Source of the DNA: Tritrichomonas musculus
Taxonomy: Eukaryota; Parabasalia; Tritrichomonadida; Tritrichomonadidae
Length of the DNA: 64,000 bases
NCBI GenBank assembly: GCA_039105265.1
Contig: JAPFFF010000014.1
Location: 2,666,001 to 2,730,000 of the forward strand
Direction: 5' to 3'
The position numbers were made by a program, and so were the translations under genes. Positions within the stretch are counted from its first letter, which is position 1, and each line of letters opens with the position of its first letter. Of this stretch, positions 10,782 through 21,900 are shown one piece after another. A model generated the notes under the pieces. That model saw only the letters and a program-made list of their open reading frames with translations, ran no database searches and was not told the DNA's origin.

Positions 10782-11087
10782 ATGACCGAAGAAGAAGAAG
10801 ATACAATTGTGAATTTGCCAGATAGTGATCCTATCCCAGAAATTTTAATTGTGGAATCTAGCGACGGACGAGCTGCTTCAGATCAGTTATCCAATGAAGA
10901 AGAAGAAGTTATTATCGAAGAAGAAGAAATAATAGATGAAGAATTTGCTAATTTTTCTTCGATTCCATTTTCAACGCCTAACTTAGAAGAGGAATTCCTT
11001 CATCCAAATCCAGATACCAAAAAGCAAATAAACAAAACCCCGCCTTCAAGTCAAAAAAATAGATCAAATTGCTGCATACTTATTTGA
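10782..11087 (+). CDS. Small acidic protein ending in a CaaX box
   Basis: 101 residues, unrecognised. The N-terminal two thirds are dominated by Glu/Asp (EEEED, EEEEVIIEEEEIIDEE) and look disordered. The C-terminus is basic (KKQINK, SQKNR) and ends CCILI. The last four residues, CILI, fit a prenylation motif with an aliphatic final residue, and the extra Cys could be acylated. I infer an acidic tether held at a membrane. It lies divergently next to the kinase-ankyrin gene, but no functional link is shown. Confidence 0.6.
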   Translation: MTEEEEDTIVNLPDSDPIPEILIVESSDGRAASDQLSNEEEEVIIEEEEIIDEEFANFSSIPFSTPNLEEEFLHPNPDTKKQINKTPPSSQKNRSNCCILI

Positions 11088-11468
11088 TCTTAATTAATAT
11101 TTTTATTATGCATGTTCTGTTAATTTTTTTTTTTTTTTTTTTTTCATCAAGGCATTACAAGAATATGCATGCAACTTATAGTATTATATATTTCGATATA
11201 CGCTTAGATACTATTTTTTTCTTTTCTCAAATTACTATTTATTTATTGATCTCATTTATCTTGATTGAATTTTGATTGTATGTTTTATTATGTTTATTTT
11301 ATAAATATTTCTATTTTTTTAAAAAATTCTTTATCATTTTTTTTTTAGATACCTATTTAAATTTAGCGTTGGGAGAATTTTTATTCGATTTTAAAGATTA
11401 AGCTTAAAATAATTTTAAGTATTAATATTTTCAAATTGAGTAAAAACGTTAGTCTGGTATTTAATTAA
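11088..11468. other. Intergenic region
   Basis: About 380 T-rich bases between convergent genes. No supportable gene; the short frames inside are low-complexity. Confidence 0.5.
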
Positions 11469-11891
11469 TTAAACAGAAGCTTTAAATGGCTCTTTTTTCC
11501 AATCATCAAGATGGAAAACAAGTCTAACTTTTCCGCCTTTCTTTACTTTCTTAAATGGTTCAAAGTCATACCATTCATCTGTAACCTGTCCCTTAACGAA
11601 ATCTCTAACTTTGAAAACTTTTTTGGATATATTATCACTTTTTGAAACATCATCAAAATCAATAAGCGTAACCGTAAGTTCATCACTTAAATCTTCTGAG
11701 AGTGGCAGATGGAATTCCTCATTCCACGCTGGTTTGTGTGTGTTATCTTTAACTTTAGTTTTCCATTTTTGATTAGTGGTGTTTAATGTAAAGGTAAGGA
11801 ATGGATCAGATTTACCAACTGCATCCATATTAGGGATATCGTTAGCTTCAATTGCTTTAATATGCAATTCGTATGGTTTTTTATTCAGCAT
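11469..11891 (-). CDS. Single C2-domain protein
   Basis: 140 residues covering one C2 domain and little else. The calcium-loop residues are visible as NDIPNMDAVGKSDPF and LIDFDDVSKSD, and the core strand motif is KPAWNEEFHLPL. The family usually binds membranes through calcium and phospholipid. The ATG at 11891 is preferred over an in-frame extension without ATG, because an initiator-like TCATAT lies 10 bases upstream (11901-11906). With no second domain, it is probably a small calcium-dependent membrane-binding protein of the cytosol. Confidence 0.85.
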   Translation of the reverse strand: MLNKKPYELHIKAIEANDIPNMDAVGKSDPFLTFTLNTTNQKWKTKVKDNTHKPAWNEEFHLPLSEDLSDELTVTLIDFDDVSKSDNISKKVFKVRDFVKGQVTDEWYDFEPFKKVKKGGKVRLVFHLDDWKKEPFKASV

Positions 11892-12627
11892 TATTAAATA
11901 ATATGAATTCAAATTTCACCATTAATGGCCATTTTCTCAAATATTTCAGAAAAACTCTCTCAAATTAAAATTCATTTTTTTTAAAAATATATGTATTTCT
12001 TTTTAAATCTGTTATTTAAAATTATTTATTTGAATTTAATTATAATTATTATTCAAATAAAAATATATTTAATAACAATTTTAACATTTAAAGGTAAGAT
12101 ATTTTTATTTTAAAAATGAGTTCATGTTACTATCGTATTTAATTTATTGAAAAAGATTCATTAATTTTCTGTTGAATTCTATAAATCTTCTCAAATCTAA
12201 GTATAAAATCCGAAATAAAAGATGAAAAAAAATCTGTATCTTTGAAAAATTCATTTATAAATCTAAAAAATGATATTTTGTTTTAATATTATTTTATAAT
12301 TTCGAAAAAAATCTATATGTTTCTAAAAAAATTTGAAGATAAACGAATTTTTCTATTTGACCTTTGTGTGTTTTGTTTTAATTTGTTATATCTTGAAAAG
12401 GACTAAGTTATCAATTTAAAACTTGGCATTAATTTGATATTTGTTTTGTAATAATTTAATATAGTGTATTCTTTCCAGGGTAACTGTTCATATGAATGGA
12501 ATTGTCGCCAAATTAGAATTTCATATGTCATCTAACTTATCAATTTTACTTTTCAAAGCAATGATCAAATGTTGCCTGCTGGAAAACATAACTTTGGTAT
12601 TGAAATGCTGAAAATTATTCTAATGGG
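11892..12627. other. AT-rich intergenic region
   Basis: About 740 bases with no gene I can support, apart from the initiator of the C2 gene at its left edge. Confidence 0.45.
11901..11906 (-). promoter_or_regulatory. Initiator (Inr) TCATAT of the C2 gene
   Basis: Matches the trichomonad initiator TCA-Y-W and lies 10 bases before the ATG at 11891. It supports that start. Confidence 0.5.
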
Positions 12628-13356
12628 ATGTTGATTATCTCTAGAAAAATGATAATTGGACATCGCGAGATGGAAGAGCCGGTGGTTTGTCACGGTACGG
12701 TAGAGCCGCGAGAGCCCCATACCGAGCTCGGTTTCTCCAAGCTGAACTCGAAGGAAAGAAGAAAGTTCAGCTTGGAGATTCTCGCGGAAGCATTAGATAA
12801 TATCGACGAAGATGATGATAATGATAAATGGTTCCCCACAATCAAAGACACAATACGTCGATATATAAGAAGAATTGTTGATAAAGAAGTCCAGAAAAAG
12901 CAAGAAACATACGAAAAAAAATTAAATAATTTAGAAATAGAATTATTTAAATTATCAAATCCAGTTGCATATCCGTCAATTCTTTCGAATACATTGTGGG
13001 GGATGATAGAAATGAATACAAAAGCTGGAGATAAGGTTAGATCAGAAATGAAACCTTATCTCCAGAAAAATGAACAAATTCAAGAACAAATTGATAATTT
13101 ACAGAAAATAGCTTGGAATAATGAATGCAGATCATTAATTCATAAGATGAATTATTTCATTCAAAATTTTAAACCAAATTTATGGGGGATAAATGTTCAG
13201 ATGAAAACGGATTATGACGAAATAACCGAAAGACTTCAAATACTTTTGGGTGAACGTTATCAACCAATATTAAGACAAATAAATTGGAAATGTTCCAAAG
13301 ACAAAGAAATCCAGTTTTTCATTGGGTCAATTCCAAATTTAATTAAACATTCTTAA
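12628..13356 (+). CDS. Unrecognised 242-residue protein
   Basis: Open from the ATG at 12628 (a later in-frame ATG at 12649 is equally possible) to the stop at 13354-13356. Residues about 75-115 are basic and helical (RRYIRRIVDKEVQKK), followed by PVAYPSILSNTLWGMIEM and heptad-like stretches, so much of it may be helical. I do not recognise a family. The first 60 codons differ in composition from the rest: they are GC-rich and contain an inverted-repeat hairpin (12706-12787), while the remainder is AT-rich. It lies just upstream of a broken Maverick fossil, so it may belong to that element or to another mobile element. Confidence 0.45.
   Translation: MLIISRKMIIGHREMEEPVVCHGTVEPREPHTELGFSKLNSKERRKFSLEILAEALDNIDEDDDNDKWFPTIKDTIRRYIRRIVDKEVQKKQETYEKKLNNLEIELFKLSNPVAYPSILSNTLWGMIEMNTKAGDKVRSEMKPYLQKNEQIQEQIDNLQKIAWNNECRSLIHKMNYFIQNFKPNLWGINVQMKTDYDEITERLQILLGERYQPILRQINWKCSKDKEIQFFIGSIPNLIKHS
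12706..12787. repeat. GC-rich nested inverted repeat (hairpin)
   Basis: A perfect 15-bp stem is formed by 12734-12748 (TCTCCAAGCTGAACT) and 12764-12778, with a 15-nt loop. Outside it, CCGCGAGA at 12706-12713 pairs with TCTCGCGG at 12780-12787. Between the arms lies the 12-bp palindrome ACCGAGCTCGGT (12721-12732). The base composition is unlike the surroundings. Confidence 0.8.
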
Positions 13357-13363
13357 TAATTAT

Positions 13364-13394
<31 letters not shown>

Positions 13395-13440
13395 TTAATT
13401 CTTTTATTTTTATATTTCTACCGTTTTTGCGTTAATTATA

Positions 13441-14972
13441 CTTAAAATGAATTTCAACAAACTTTCGAGATAAGAATTGATAAAACTTGTTCAAGCCCAA
13501 CAAAATCAAATACAGAGATTACAAAGAAGTAGCTTGTACGGAAAAAAGATGAAAACCAATATATCAAAAACAAATATCAAAAACAATAATGACTTAATGA
13601 ACCTATCAATTGATTCTTATGAAGCCTCAAAGACGCAAGCACGACAAGCATAGGAAAAAAGAATACAAGAAATCGATGATCAAGAGTTATTTAAAAAAGA
13701 ACTCAAAAGACTCATTTTTATGGCTGCAAAAGAGTTCTCCTTCGATGCTGATATAGGAGACAGTGAATGCAAGAGACTCGCTTTTACAGAGATGCTTCGA
13801 CATTGTTATAAGATTAGAAATAAATCAAAAGTTGTCGTCAAAGCATGCACACTCGATGGACACGCAAAATAGTTTACTCTTATTGACATACATGACATTG
13901 AGAGCACAATAGGTCACATATATGGCGAACTTGACTTGTCAGAAGAAAAATCAGATACAACCCCAAGTGTAAATTATGAATTCATTCCAGTCAAATATGA
14001 TGTACTTTTTCTAAGAAAACAACTTGACGACAAAGGAATTAAGTTCGATGTAATTAAAGAAGATGAAGATGAACATTCTTTATATCATGAAGAAGTCGAA
14101 ATCGATCAAGACTACAGATCAACACCAGAAAGCTCATTCTTTCCTTATTTAAATTTATCCAATCTAGATCTCAGTGAATTCCAAATATTCTCAAGGATAG
14201 ACAAAAAGAACAATAAAGATAATTGTTTTATCTATGCTTTAATTCAGTCAGGTGTTTTCTCAAGTGAAGAAATAAATCACTTGAAATATTATGTTCAAAC
14301 TAAATCTATGCCCAATAACAAGATCAAAGAGATATCGGTAAAATTCAAATGCAGTTTTGTCGTGAAAAGAATCGATGAAAGACTTTGCATGCTTTAAAGA
14401 TTACTTATTTGTACATCATTATATTCAAGAGAAGTATAATTGATACTTTTACGTTAATAAGTTGATGACAGATGCTAATGAAAATCGTGCCGCATTAATA
14501 AATTTTATTGATAGAAAAAGAATGTATCACTAAAAGATTTTAGTTTTTTTGAAAGATAGATCAAAGGTTGCATTATATATATAGGTTATGATAAAGAGAT
14601 TTAGTTAAAAGAAGATGGAATATTCGAAACTGATGTTGATGCTATCAGATTAAAGAGAATGTTCTATCTATATTCGTACAAACATATATCGATACTACTT
14701 CTAGTGTTAAACAATTTCTCTGTGGTAGTCGTAATAATGATTTGAATGTAGTCGTGAATTTAAGATATGGTAAACATGTGAATAAGAGAAATTAACTATC
14801 TAGCAATGCAAGGTATGATATGACTAAAGCAGGTTGGTTTAATGAATTAAATGAATTTAATATAGTTATTAATGGCAAATACAACGATATTAACGATTCT
14901 TATAAAGATGATAGTGATGATTCTTATGAAGAAGATTTAAATTTTAAAATTTCAAAGGTGAGAGACACTTTT
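13441..14972 (+). mobile_element. Broken Maverick (Polinton) fossil, DNA polymerase B N-terminal region
   Basis: Fragments of one protein in the forward direction, including a segment around DNCFIYALIQSGVF and PNNKIKEI that resembles the region upstream of the polymerase in trichomonad Maverick elements. It is clearly broken, with roughly half a dozen interruptions, and I see no integrase, capsid, ATPase or terminal inverted repeats nearby, so only a piece remains. The decay suggests an old copy. Family assignment is from memory of motifs and is moderate. Confidence 0.5.
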
Positions 14973-15128
14973 TAAGTATCCATAAAAAAAAAAAAATACA
15001 CTTTTTGAAAAAATCTCAGAAAAAGTTCTTACCTTATGATTCGAATATCTGATGCAGTATCTAGGACCTATAATATATATAACCAAAATTAAAATAATAA
15101 TAATAATAATAAATTGATTTTTATATAA
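14973..15128. other. Intergenic region
   Basis: Short AT-rich stretch, including an (AAT)n run near 15091-15112, before the end of the DUF362 gene on the other strand. Confidence 0.4.
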
Positions 15129-16052
15129 TTAATCAATTTCAACTACTTCATAATTGCGAGTTCCTAATCCCAACTCTTCACCTCTCTCTAAAATGTGAAC
15201 AGCAATTAATTCTTCCATTTCCTTTATCAAGGAAGCTTTTCCTGGATCTGGTGAGGCATAAACAGCATCAACACAAGCTTGATCAATTGCAATCGGATCG
15301 AGTGATGCAAAAATACCAATATCAGCCATTTCGGGAGGAGTTGGATCGCTTGCACAATCACAATCAACAGAAAGGTTATAGGCAACGCTAATATAAACTA
15401 TATTCTCTTCTTTGAATTTATTAACAAAAGCTGAAACAGCTTCAGCCATTGTCTCAAGGAAATCATTTTGTGCAATTGTTGAATCAATGTAATCCCAATT
15501 TGGATGTAAATAACCAGCTGCATGGACAATACCTTTCCCAAGTGGAGATCCAAAACCAATTGCAATATTTTTAAGTGCTCCACCGAAACCACCCATAGGA
15601 TGTCCTTTAAAATGAGTAAGAATTGCAAATGAATCATAATTTGTTATATGACTTCCAACAAGAAATTCTTTCATGTGTTCATATTTTGGTACTGGAAGGG
15701 GAATCTCACCTTCTTCATCTAAAATGTCACATCTTGACATATTTAAAAACCCATGCTTTTCAATTACTTTCCAATGTCTAGCAGATTCGTTTCTTTCTCC
15801 ATCATAAAATGTATTGCATTCAACAATAGTACCATTAACTAGATGAACAAAGTCTCCAATCAATTCAGGATGAAGATAGTTATTTCCACCCCATTCTCCT
15901 GTTGAAATTTTTACACCAACATTTCCTTTTAATGGACGTTCTAGAAGTTTATATAACTTTACAATTGTGTCACTTCTAATACGTTTGGAAAAATATACTT
16001 TTGCAGGGTCTGCAGAAATTGAAGAGCTGAGCAAATAGAGCAAAAACAGCAT
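15129..16052 (-). CDS. Secreted DUF362-family protein
   Basis: 307 residues. The N-terminus MLFLLYLLSSSISA is a likely signal peptide. The body has the hallmarks of DUF362 proteins known mostly from bacteria and archaea: HFKGHPMGGFGGALKNIAIG, GSPLGKGIVHAAG, and near the C-terminus ADIGIFASLDPIAIDQACVDAVY. Cysteines occur as CDCASDP (about 237-240), but there is no ferredoxin-type CxxCxxC cluster as in many longer relatives. The biochemical activity of DUF362 is not established. I infer export through the secretory pathway or residence in it, and a bacterial origin by transfer. The T-rich run just before the ATG leaves no clear initiator. Confidence 0.8.
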   Translation of the reverse strand: MLFLLYLLSSSISADPAKVYFSKRIRSDTIVKLYKLLERPLKGNVGVKISTGEWGGNNYLHPELIGDFVHLVNGTIVECNTFYDGERNESARHWKVIEKHGFLNMSRCDILDEEGEIPLPVPKYEHMKEFLVGSHITNYDSFAILTHFKGHPMGGFGGALKNIAIGFGSPLGKGIVHAAGYLHPNWDYIDSTIAQNDFLETMAEAVSAFVNKFKEENIVYISVAYNLSVDCDCASDPTPPEMADIGIFASLDPIAIDQACVDAVYASPDPGKASLIKEMEELIAVHILERGEELGLGTRNYEVVEID

Positions 16053-17787
16053 TATTCAAAATGTTTTTTTTTTTTTTTTTTTTGTATTTTCTCTGAAATA
16101 TTACGATTAATATTTCTCTCAACATGAGTATATCTTATCATAAAAAAATATTATTATAAATAAAAAATTATTTTTAGGAAATATAAATAATATAAAATCA
16201 AATTTATATATTTTAAACTATAAATATTAATTAATTTTTGAAGATAACATGAAAATATTTAATTAAAAATATTCTTAAAAATATTCAATCTTATTTACTA
16301 ATGTATAATTTAATACAAATTTTTTAAATAATATAATTAATATATTTTTTATTATAAATCTAAAATTTAAGAAGAATAGCATGAACTCATAAGCTCTTAT
16401 CAATTCTTTAAATTGAAATTTTCAATTCTTTTAAATGAAATTTTCAATTAATTTGTTTATAATTTCAAATGATTAGGTTAACCTAAATATTTGAATTATT
16501 AAAAAAAATTAATTGTATAGGAAATAACAGTTTTTAAAAATATAAATATCCTAATCAATAATTCATTTTTCATTTTATTAAATATTTTAATAATTTTATT
16601 TATTTGTTTATTAAACAAAAAATTAAAAAGAAAATCATTTTGAGTTTGATTTAGAAATGAATAAAAAAGATAACTACTTCAGATTTAAATACACCATTAC
16701 AATCATTATATAAGTGCTCATAGAATTAGCAATCAAAATTTCAACAATAAAATATTAATTTATTTGATAGATCTTCAAATGCAGATTTTTTAGAAAAAAC
16801 GTTAAGGTCAAATATTTTAATGTTATTTTTACGGTTGTGGCCACACTCATATTTGTTTTCTTTGGCGACTATTAATCACTCTTCGGCTTACCAAGCAACT
16901 ATAAAGACAAGCGTTTTTTCCCATAAGCCATAAGTAATGACGATCTTGGATTTTACGTTTTTTTTACAGACTTAAGAATATTTCAACTTTTTATATAACA
17001 TTTTACTTAATTATATTCCAAAAAATGTTTACGAGTATGATTTTAATGATGGCGTTAATGCATTTGATCCATGTATTCTTCTTATATTAAAGTTTTTCAC
17101 TATGCATATTTCCTTTTTTACCCTGAATATTGATGAAATCCTTTTTAGTTTTACTCTATTTTCATGGCGGAATAATTTTATTAATACTAGCTCTATCATT
17201 TATTAGACAAAAATGAACAAATTTATACTATTCTGATAATTAAGTTTATCCTAATAGTGTTCCGTCACAAAAAAAGGTATTTTTAAAGTTTTAATAAAAA
17301 TAATCAGGTTTTTAAGTAACTTTTTTATTTTTTTTATCCTCATGCCATTTTCTATTAAACCGTCGGGAAAAAAAAATTGAATGCGATTTTCCAAAATTTT
17401 GTACTTTTTTCAATTGAAAAAAAATTGAATGAAAATTTTCCGAAAAATCTGCATTTTGGAATCTATCATTTATTTTTTTGAATGATAAATTACAATAATT
17501 TGAAACACAGCCTAATTTTTTTTAAAAATAGCATTTCAATCTTTCAAAATTGCTTTTTTTGGCATACATATTTTTATCATTGTATAAAAATTTATCATAA
17601 TTTACAATTAAAACAAATCTTGAATTGACAAGTTTTAACACATTAATAAGATAAACAATCATTAAATAAGATTGAATTTATAAATGTGAAACTAAAAAAC
17701 TGAGTTATATTTATATCGCAAAGATAAAAATATATAAACATAAAAAAAAAGCTAAAAATAAAATCCTTTACAACTATAATGAATCAA
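16053..17787. other. AT-rich intergenic region
   Basis: About 1.7 kb without a supportable protein gene. The segment near 16830-16960 is less AT-rich and less repetitive than the rest (for example GGTTGTGGCCACACTC and CTCTTCGGCTTACC), but it shows no long frame and no tRNA-like pattern. Confidence 0.45.
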
Positions 17788-18564
17788 TTATGGATTCTTT
17801 TGTTGAGTAATAGAATCAATTATAAAATCGTCGTCTGTATTATTTTTTTTCTTTGTTGAACTCCTGGTTACAGATTTTGATCTTAAAGAATATCTATTTG
17901 TTTCTTTAGGCGTTGAAGTAGGTCTAGAATCTGTTGGTTGAGGTGATGGCTTTATGTCATATTTTCTTGTTACACGAGATTTGGACTGTACTGAACCAGA
18001 CCTTGGAGATGGCGACGATTTTGTTATGTTAACAGAATTAGAATTATCGCTTTTCCTGCTAGATATGTTCCTTCTCATAAAATATTGATTATAATTATAG
18101 TTTTCTTCATCTTGTTGAAGCAACATTAAATCGTGATTTTTAACTTCATTCATATATTGTTTTACACGATCTTTAAATGTTGTTCTTCTTGGAGGCGGTG
18201 CATAGTTAAGAATTTTCATTAAATGAGCACTGGCTTCTCCTTTTTTGAATGTGGTAAGCTCTTTTGGAAGTTGTCCTTGATTGAATTCTGCTTCAACTGC
18301 GCTTAATGTACTCTGAAGATTGTGTTCTGTTAAATATTGAAAGACCAGACTATATGCACGAATCCATGGCTCACTTTCATGCGAGTGAATTTTAGGTTGA
18401 AGCTGGCAAAACAATGGGTCGTCTGATCCAACTACTTCTCGGCTAACTTCAACAAGAAATTGGGCTCGCGAGTGATTTCCAACTCCTGCATCTTGAAGGA
18501 CTTGTTGTGATTCAGTAATAAGTTCTAATCTTGAAATTCTTTGTCCTCTGATATTTGGTTTCAT
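17788..18564 (-). CDS. LisH-motif protein with basic disordered tail
   Basis: 258 residues from the ATG at 18564. Residues about 68-95 (WIRAYSLVFQYLTEHNLQSTLSAVEAEF) fit a LisH motif, a short helical dimerisation element common in centrosomal and microtubule-associated proteins. The rest of the N-terminal half looks helical. The C-terminal 110 residues are Ser/Lys/Arg/Pro-rich (SSPSPRSGS, SLRSKSVTRSSTKKK) and probably disordered and phosphorylated. The N-terminal layout recalls FOP/TONNEAU-type LisH proteins, but I cannot go beyond the motif. It is divergent from the large coiled-coil gene, which also suggests the cytoskeleton. Confidence 0.6.
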   Translation of the reverse strand: MKPNIRGQRISRLELITESQQVLQDAGVGNHSRAQFLVEVSREVVGSDDPLFCQLQPKIHSHESEPWIRAYSLVFQYLTEHNLQSTLSAVEAEFNQGQLPKELTTFKKGEASAHLMKILNYAPPPRRTTFKDRVKQYMNEVKNHDLMLLQQDEENYNYNQYFMRRNISSRKSDNSNSVNITKSSPSPRSGSVQSKSRVTRKYDIKPSPQPTDSRPTSTPKETNRYSLRSKSVTRSSTKKKNNTDDDFIIDSITQQKNP

Positions 18565-18948
18565 TCGATTTCGTATTTATTTTAATTTATCAAAATCAAA
18601 ATTATAAACGGAAGAAATAAAATTTTTTTATACTATCTTTTGTTCATGAAGATTACAATATAATCTTAATGAATAATGAGTTTCTGAAAACGAAATAATA
18701 TATAGTCTTGAAAATAAAACAATTCCATATATTTTTTTTTTTTTTATATAATATTGGATTTTAAATATTTTTAAAAAAACTCATTTTATGATAGGCTCAT
18801 CATTTATATGTTTTTATGAATCAATTTTTCACTCTCGCATACTCTTTTAAATGAAAACTGCTTTTTATTTGGAATAAATTGGTTGAAATTCATTTGAATG
18901 AATGTTTAAAATTTTTACAAATTTTTGAAATAACGTACAAAAAATTAA
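18565..18948. promoter_or_regulatory. Shared upstream region of LisH and coiled-coil genes
   Basis: 384 AT-rich bases between divergent starts. TCATTT at 18890-18895 could be an initiator for the coiled-coil gene, though at 54 bases from the ATG it is far for this group. Confidence 0.3.
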
Positions 18949-21900
18949 ATGAGCCAGAATCAGGGGAAGGCCTCCCCGAAAGTTGCTCGAGCAGGCCTTG
19001 CTAAATTTAGATCCCTGACACCAAATGAAAACAAACGAGAAACTTCATTACCAACTCGTTCTAACCTGCCAAATGGGTGGTATTTCAATGAAAAACGCGA
19101 AAAGTCCTTTTGGAATGAAATAGAAGACTCTCTTACTATTGAAAGACAAGAAAAAATCGAGCAGACCAACAAGCAAACAGATTATCAAACTCAAATGGAA
19201 GATAGTTCCACACGCCTTCAATCACTTATTAGTAAATTCGATGATATAGATCAAAATACTCTTTTAGCTATGATGGAGATCGCTGATGATGATGATACAA
19301 ATGGAGAATCTGATCCCAACCAATTTCTTGACGATTCAAAAAGCCAGATAGTTACTTTTATGTCCGAAATGCTTGATATCTCAGAAGCTCAACAAACTCT
19401 TGTTGAAAATCTTCGCTCGTGGTTTACTAATCTTCTCAGTAATGATTCATTTCTTGAACAAGAAAAAAAAGAACAGCCAGAACAGCCAAATAAGCAACAA
19501 GTTTATACCTTTTTAGATTCTATCGTCGAAATCTGCACAGAAAAAACAGAAAAAGCTCAATCTCTTCACAATGATGTATCAGACTTTTGGAAGAAGCAAG
19601 TTTCAACTTTTAAACGAATACTTTACAGAAAAGATGAAGAAATCAGTAAACTTAAAGTTACTGCAGAAAAATTTGAAGCATTAACATCCAAGAAAAAAGG
19701 TCAAAAGCAATTACAAAAGCAAAAACAAAAGGAAGAAGAGTTGAACGCCAAAAACCAATTGATAGAAACACAACTAGCAACAATAGAAGAACAAAAATCA
19801 ACAATTGAAAAACTTCGAAAAGATCTTCAATCAAGTCAAGCTTCAGCGGCAGCAGCTTTTTTAGCTAATTCATCTTCGACTGATGCATCAAAAACAGTGC
19901 TCGAACATGACAATAGCATTTCCAACTTTCAATTAGAAGCTCAAACTCAAATTTCTCTTTTAAACGAACGAATCACAAAACTTACAAGCGACAATGAAAA
20001 ATTAAACGCCCAATTAAACGAAGAACGCAACCAAACAAAAGCCTTAACAAAGGATTTGGAACAAAAAGATCTTTATATAAAAGATCTTGAATCTAATAAT
20101 CAGAAAAATTTACAATTACTCGCTTTAGAAAGAGAAAAAACAAGCCCACCGATACCCCCTCCCGATGTGCCTAGTGAAAATGAAGATAGACTTCTCGAAA
20201 TTGTTCAAATGCAAGAAAACATGAAATTATTAAAACAGCAACATCAGCAAGAATTAATAAGACAACAAGAATTGCTTCGAGAAAAGTTTTTAGTTGAAAA
20301 ACAAAAGATTTTGGATGCGATGTCAACAACAGAAAATGGCAAAATGGTCAAAGACATTATTGATGATTATGAAAACAAGCTGAAATTGCAAAAAGAAGAC
20401 TTTGATAAATTAACACTTGATATTACACATTCATGGGGAGCAAAACTAGACATTTTAACAAGACAATATGAAAATCGTATAAAAGCATTAAATGCATCGC
20501 ATGGCACAGAAATAATTGGAATTAGAAACAATGCCCAGTATGAACTAAAGAAGAAAGAAATTGAACTCGAAGAAGATTTCAACAAGCGAAACCTTGAAAT
20601 AAGTCGAGAAAGAAAAGACAAAGACGATCAACAAAAGGCCAAAATTGACCATTTACAACTACTTCTTGAATATTCCAGGACTGAAAACAGTAAACTACGA
20701 TACATAGCACGTTCATATTCATACAAGAACCCTGATATAAAGAGAGATTTTGACGCGATTCCGCATCATGAAGAAGAAGAGGAAGAAGAAAAAGGAGAAA
20801 AAGAAAACATTGTAAATAACGAATCAAAATTAATTGAGAGGCAATTGGTCCGAATTCAAATTTTGAGAGAGATAACGGACGAGCAAACGAACTGGCTTCT
20901 CAAACAACAGAAACAATCTTTTGAGAGGGAAATTGGTCAGATGACAGAAAAGCACCAAAAAGACATCCGTTCTTTGATGCTTCAAATCCAAGATTCATTA
21001 TCAAAATTGACCATTGAAGGTGAAAATCCTATAACAACGGATGAAGCACTTCAGCTTGTTTCTGACATGTACATTAAGATGAACGAGCAAGTCGAAGAAA
21101 CAGAGGAACTTCAACCGCCAACAATGACGGTTGAAGAGGCCAATAACCGAATAAAACCGTTAACAGACCAATTGCAGCAATTGAAATTGCAAGTCTCACA
21201 AAAAGTGAATTCTGATAAACCGTCAGATGGAAATGAATTTGCCGACATTTCCGAGTTGGAGAATCAAGTTCTTGCTTTGAAGCAACGAAACGAAGTCCTT
21301 GAAAATTTGAATAGCGGAGATAACAAAGGCGCGATTGAGTCACTTTTGAAGATGGAGGTTGAGCTGAGACGAGAGCTTCAATCAAAGGACCTCTTGATTG
21401 AGCAACTGCAGAAAAATTTGCCGATTACAAATCAAAAGAAATTCTTCGATTTCACAGAATCAATCATCTTTCATTACGGTTTGAGAGGCCAAATTAATAA
21501 CGGTTATAACGGATTACCTAGAAAAATAACTCTTCAAAGATCAATGCCCGACTTCCTCGTCTTGAAAGACATCTCGTCAACTCAGGATCCAAAACCGCCA
21601 TTAAAGAGTCACATAATAACAAACAAGCTGCGAAAATCGAAGAGTCAAGAATTCACTGGCGACTTTTTCAAAGATGAACCTTTCTTGAAAAATCAGCCAG
21701 AAATCGTTCCAGTCATCTTACAGCTCAAAAATGGCGGAATCACGGAGAATCGAACAAATAAGCTTTCAATATCATCAATAGAAGGGACACTTGCAAACAG
21801 CATCACCAAAATTCCTCACAAAAATCGTCCTCAACAACCTCCTTCAAAATCTCAGCATCAACAGAAGCAAAAAGAACAACAAACACCAGAACAGAAGAAA

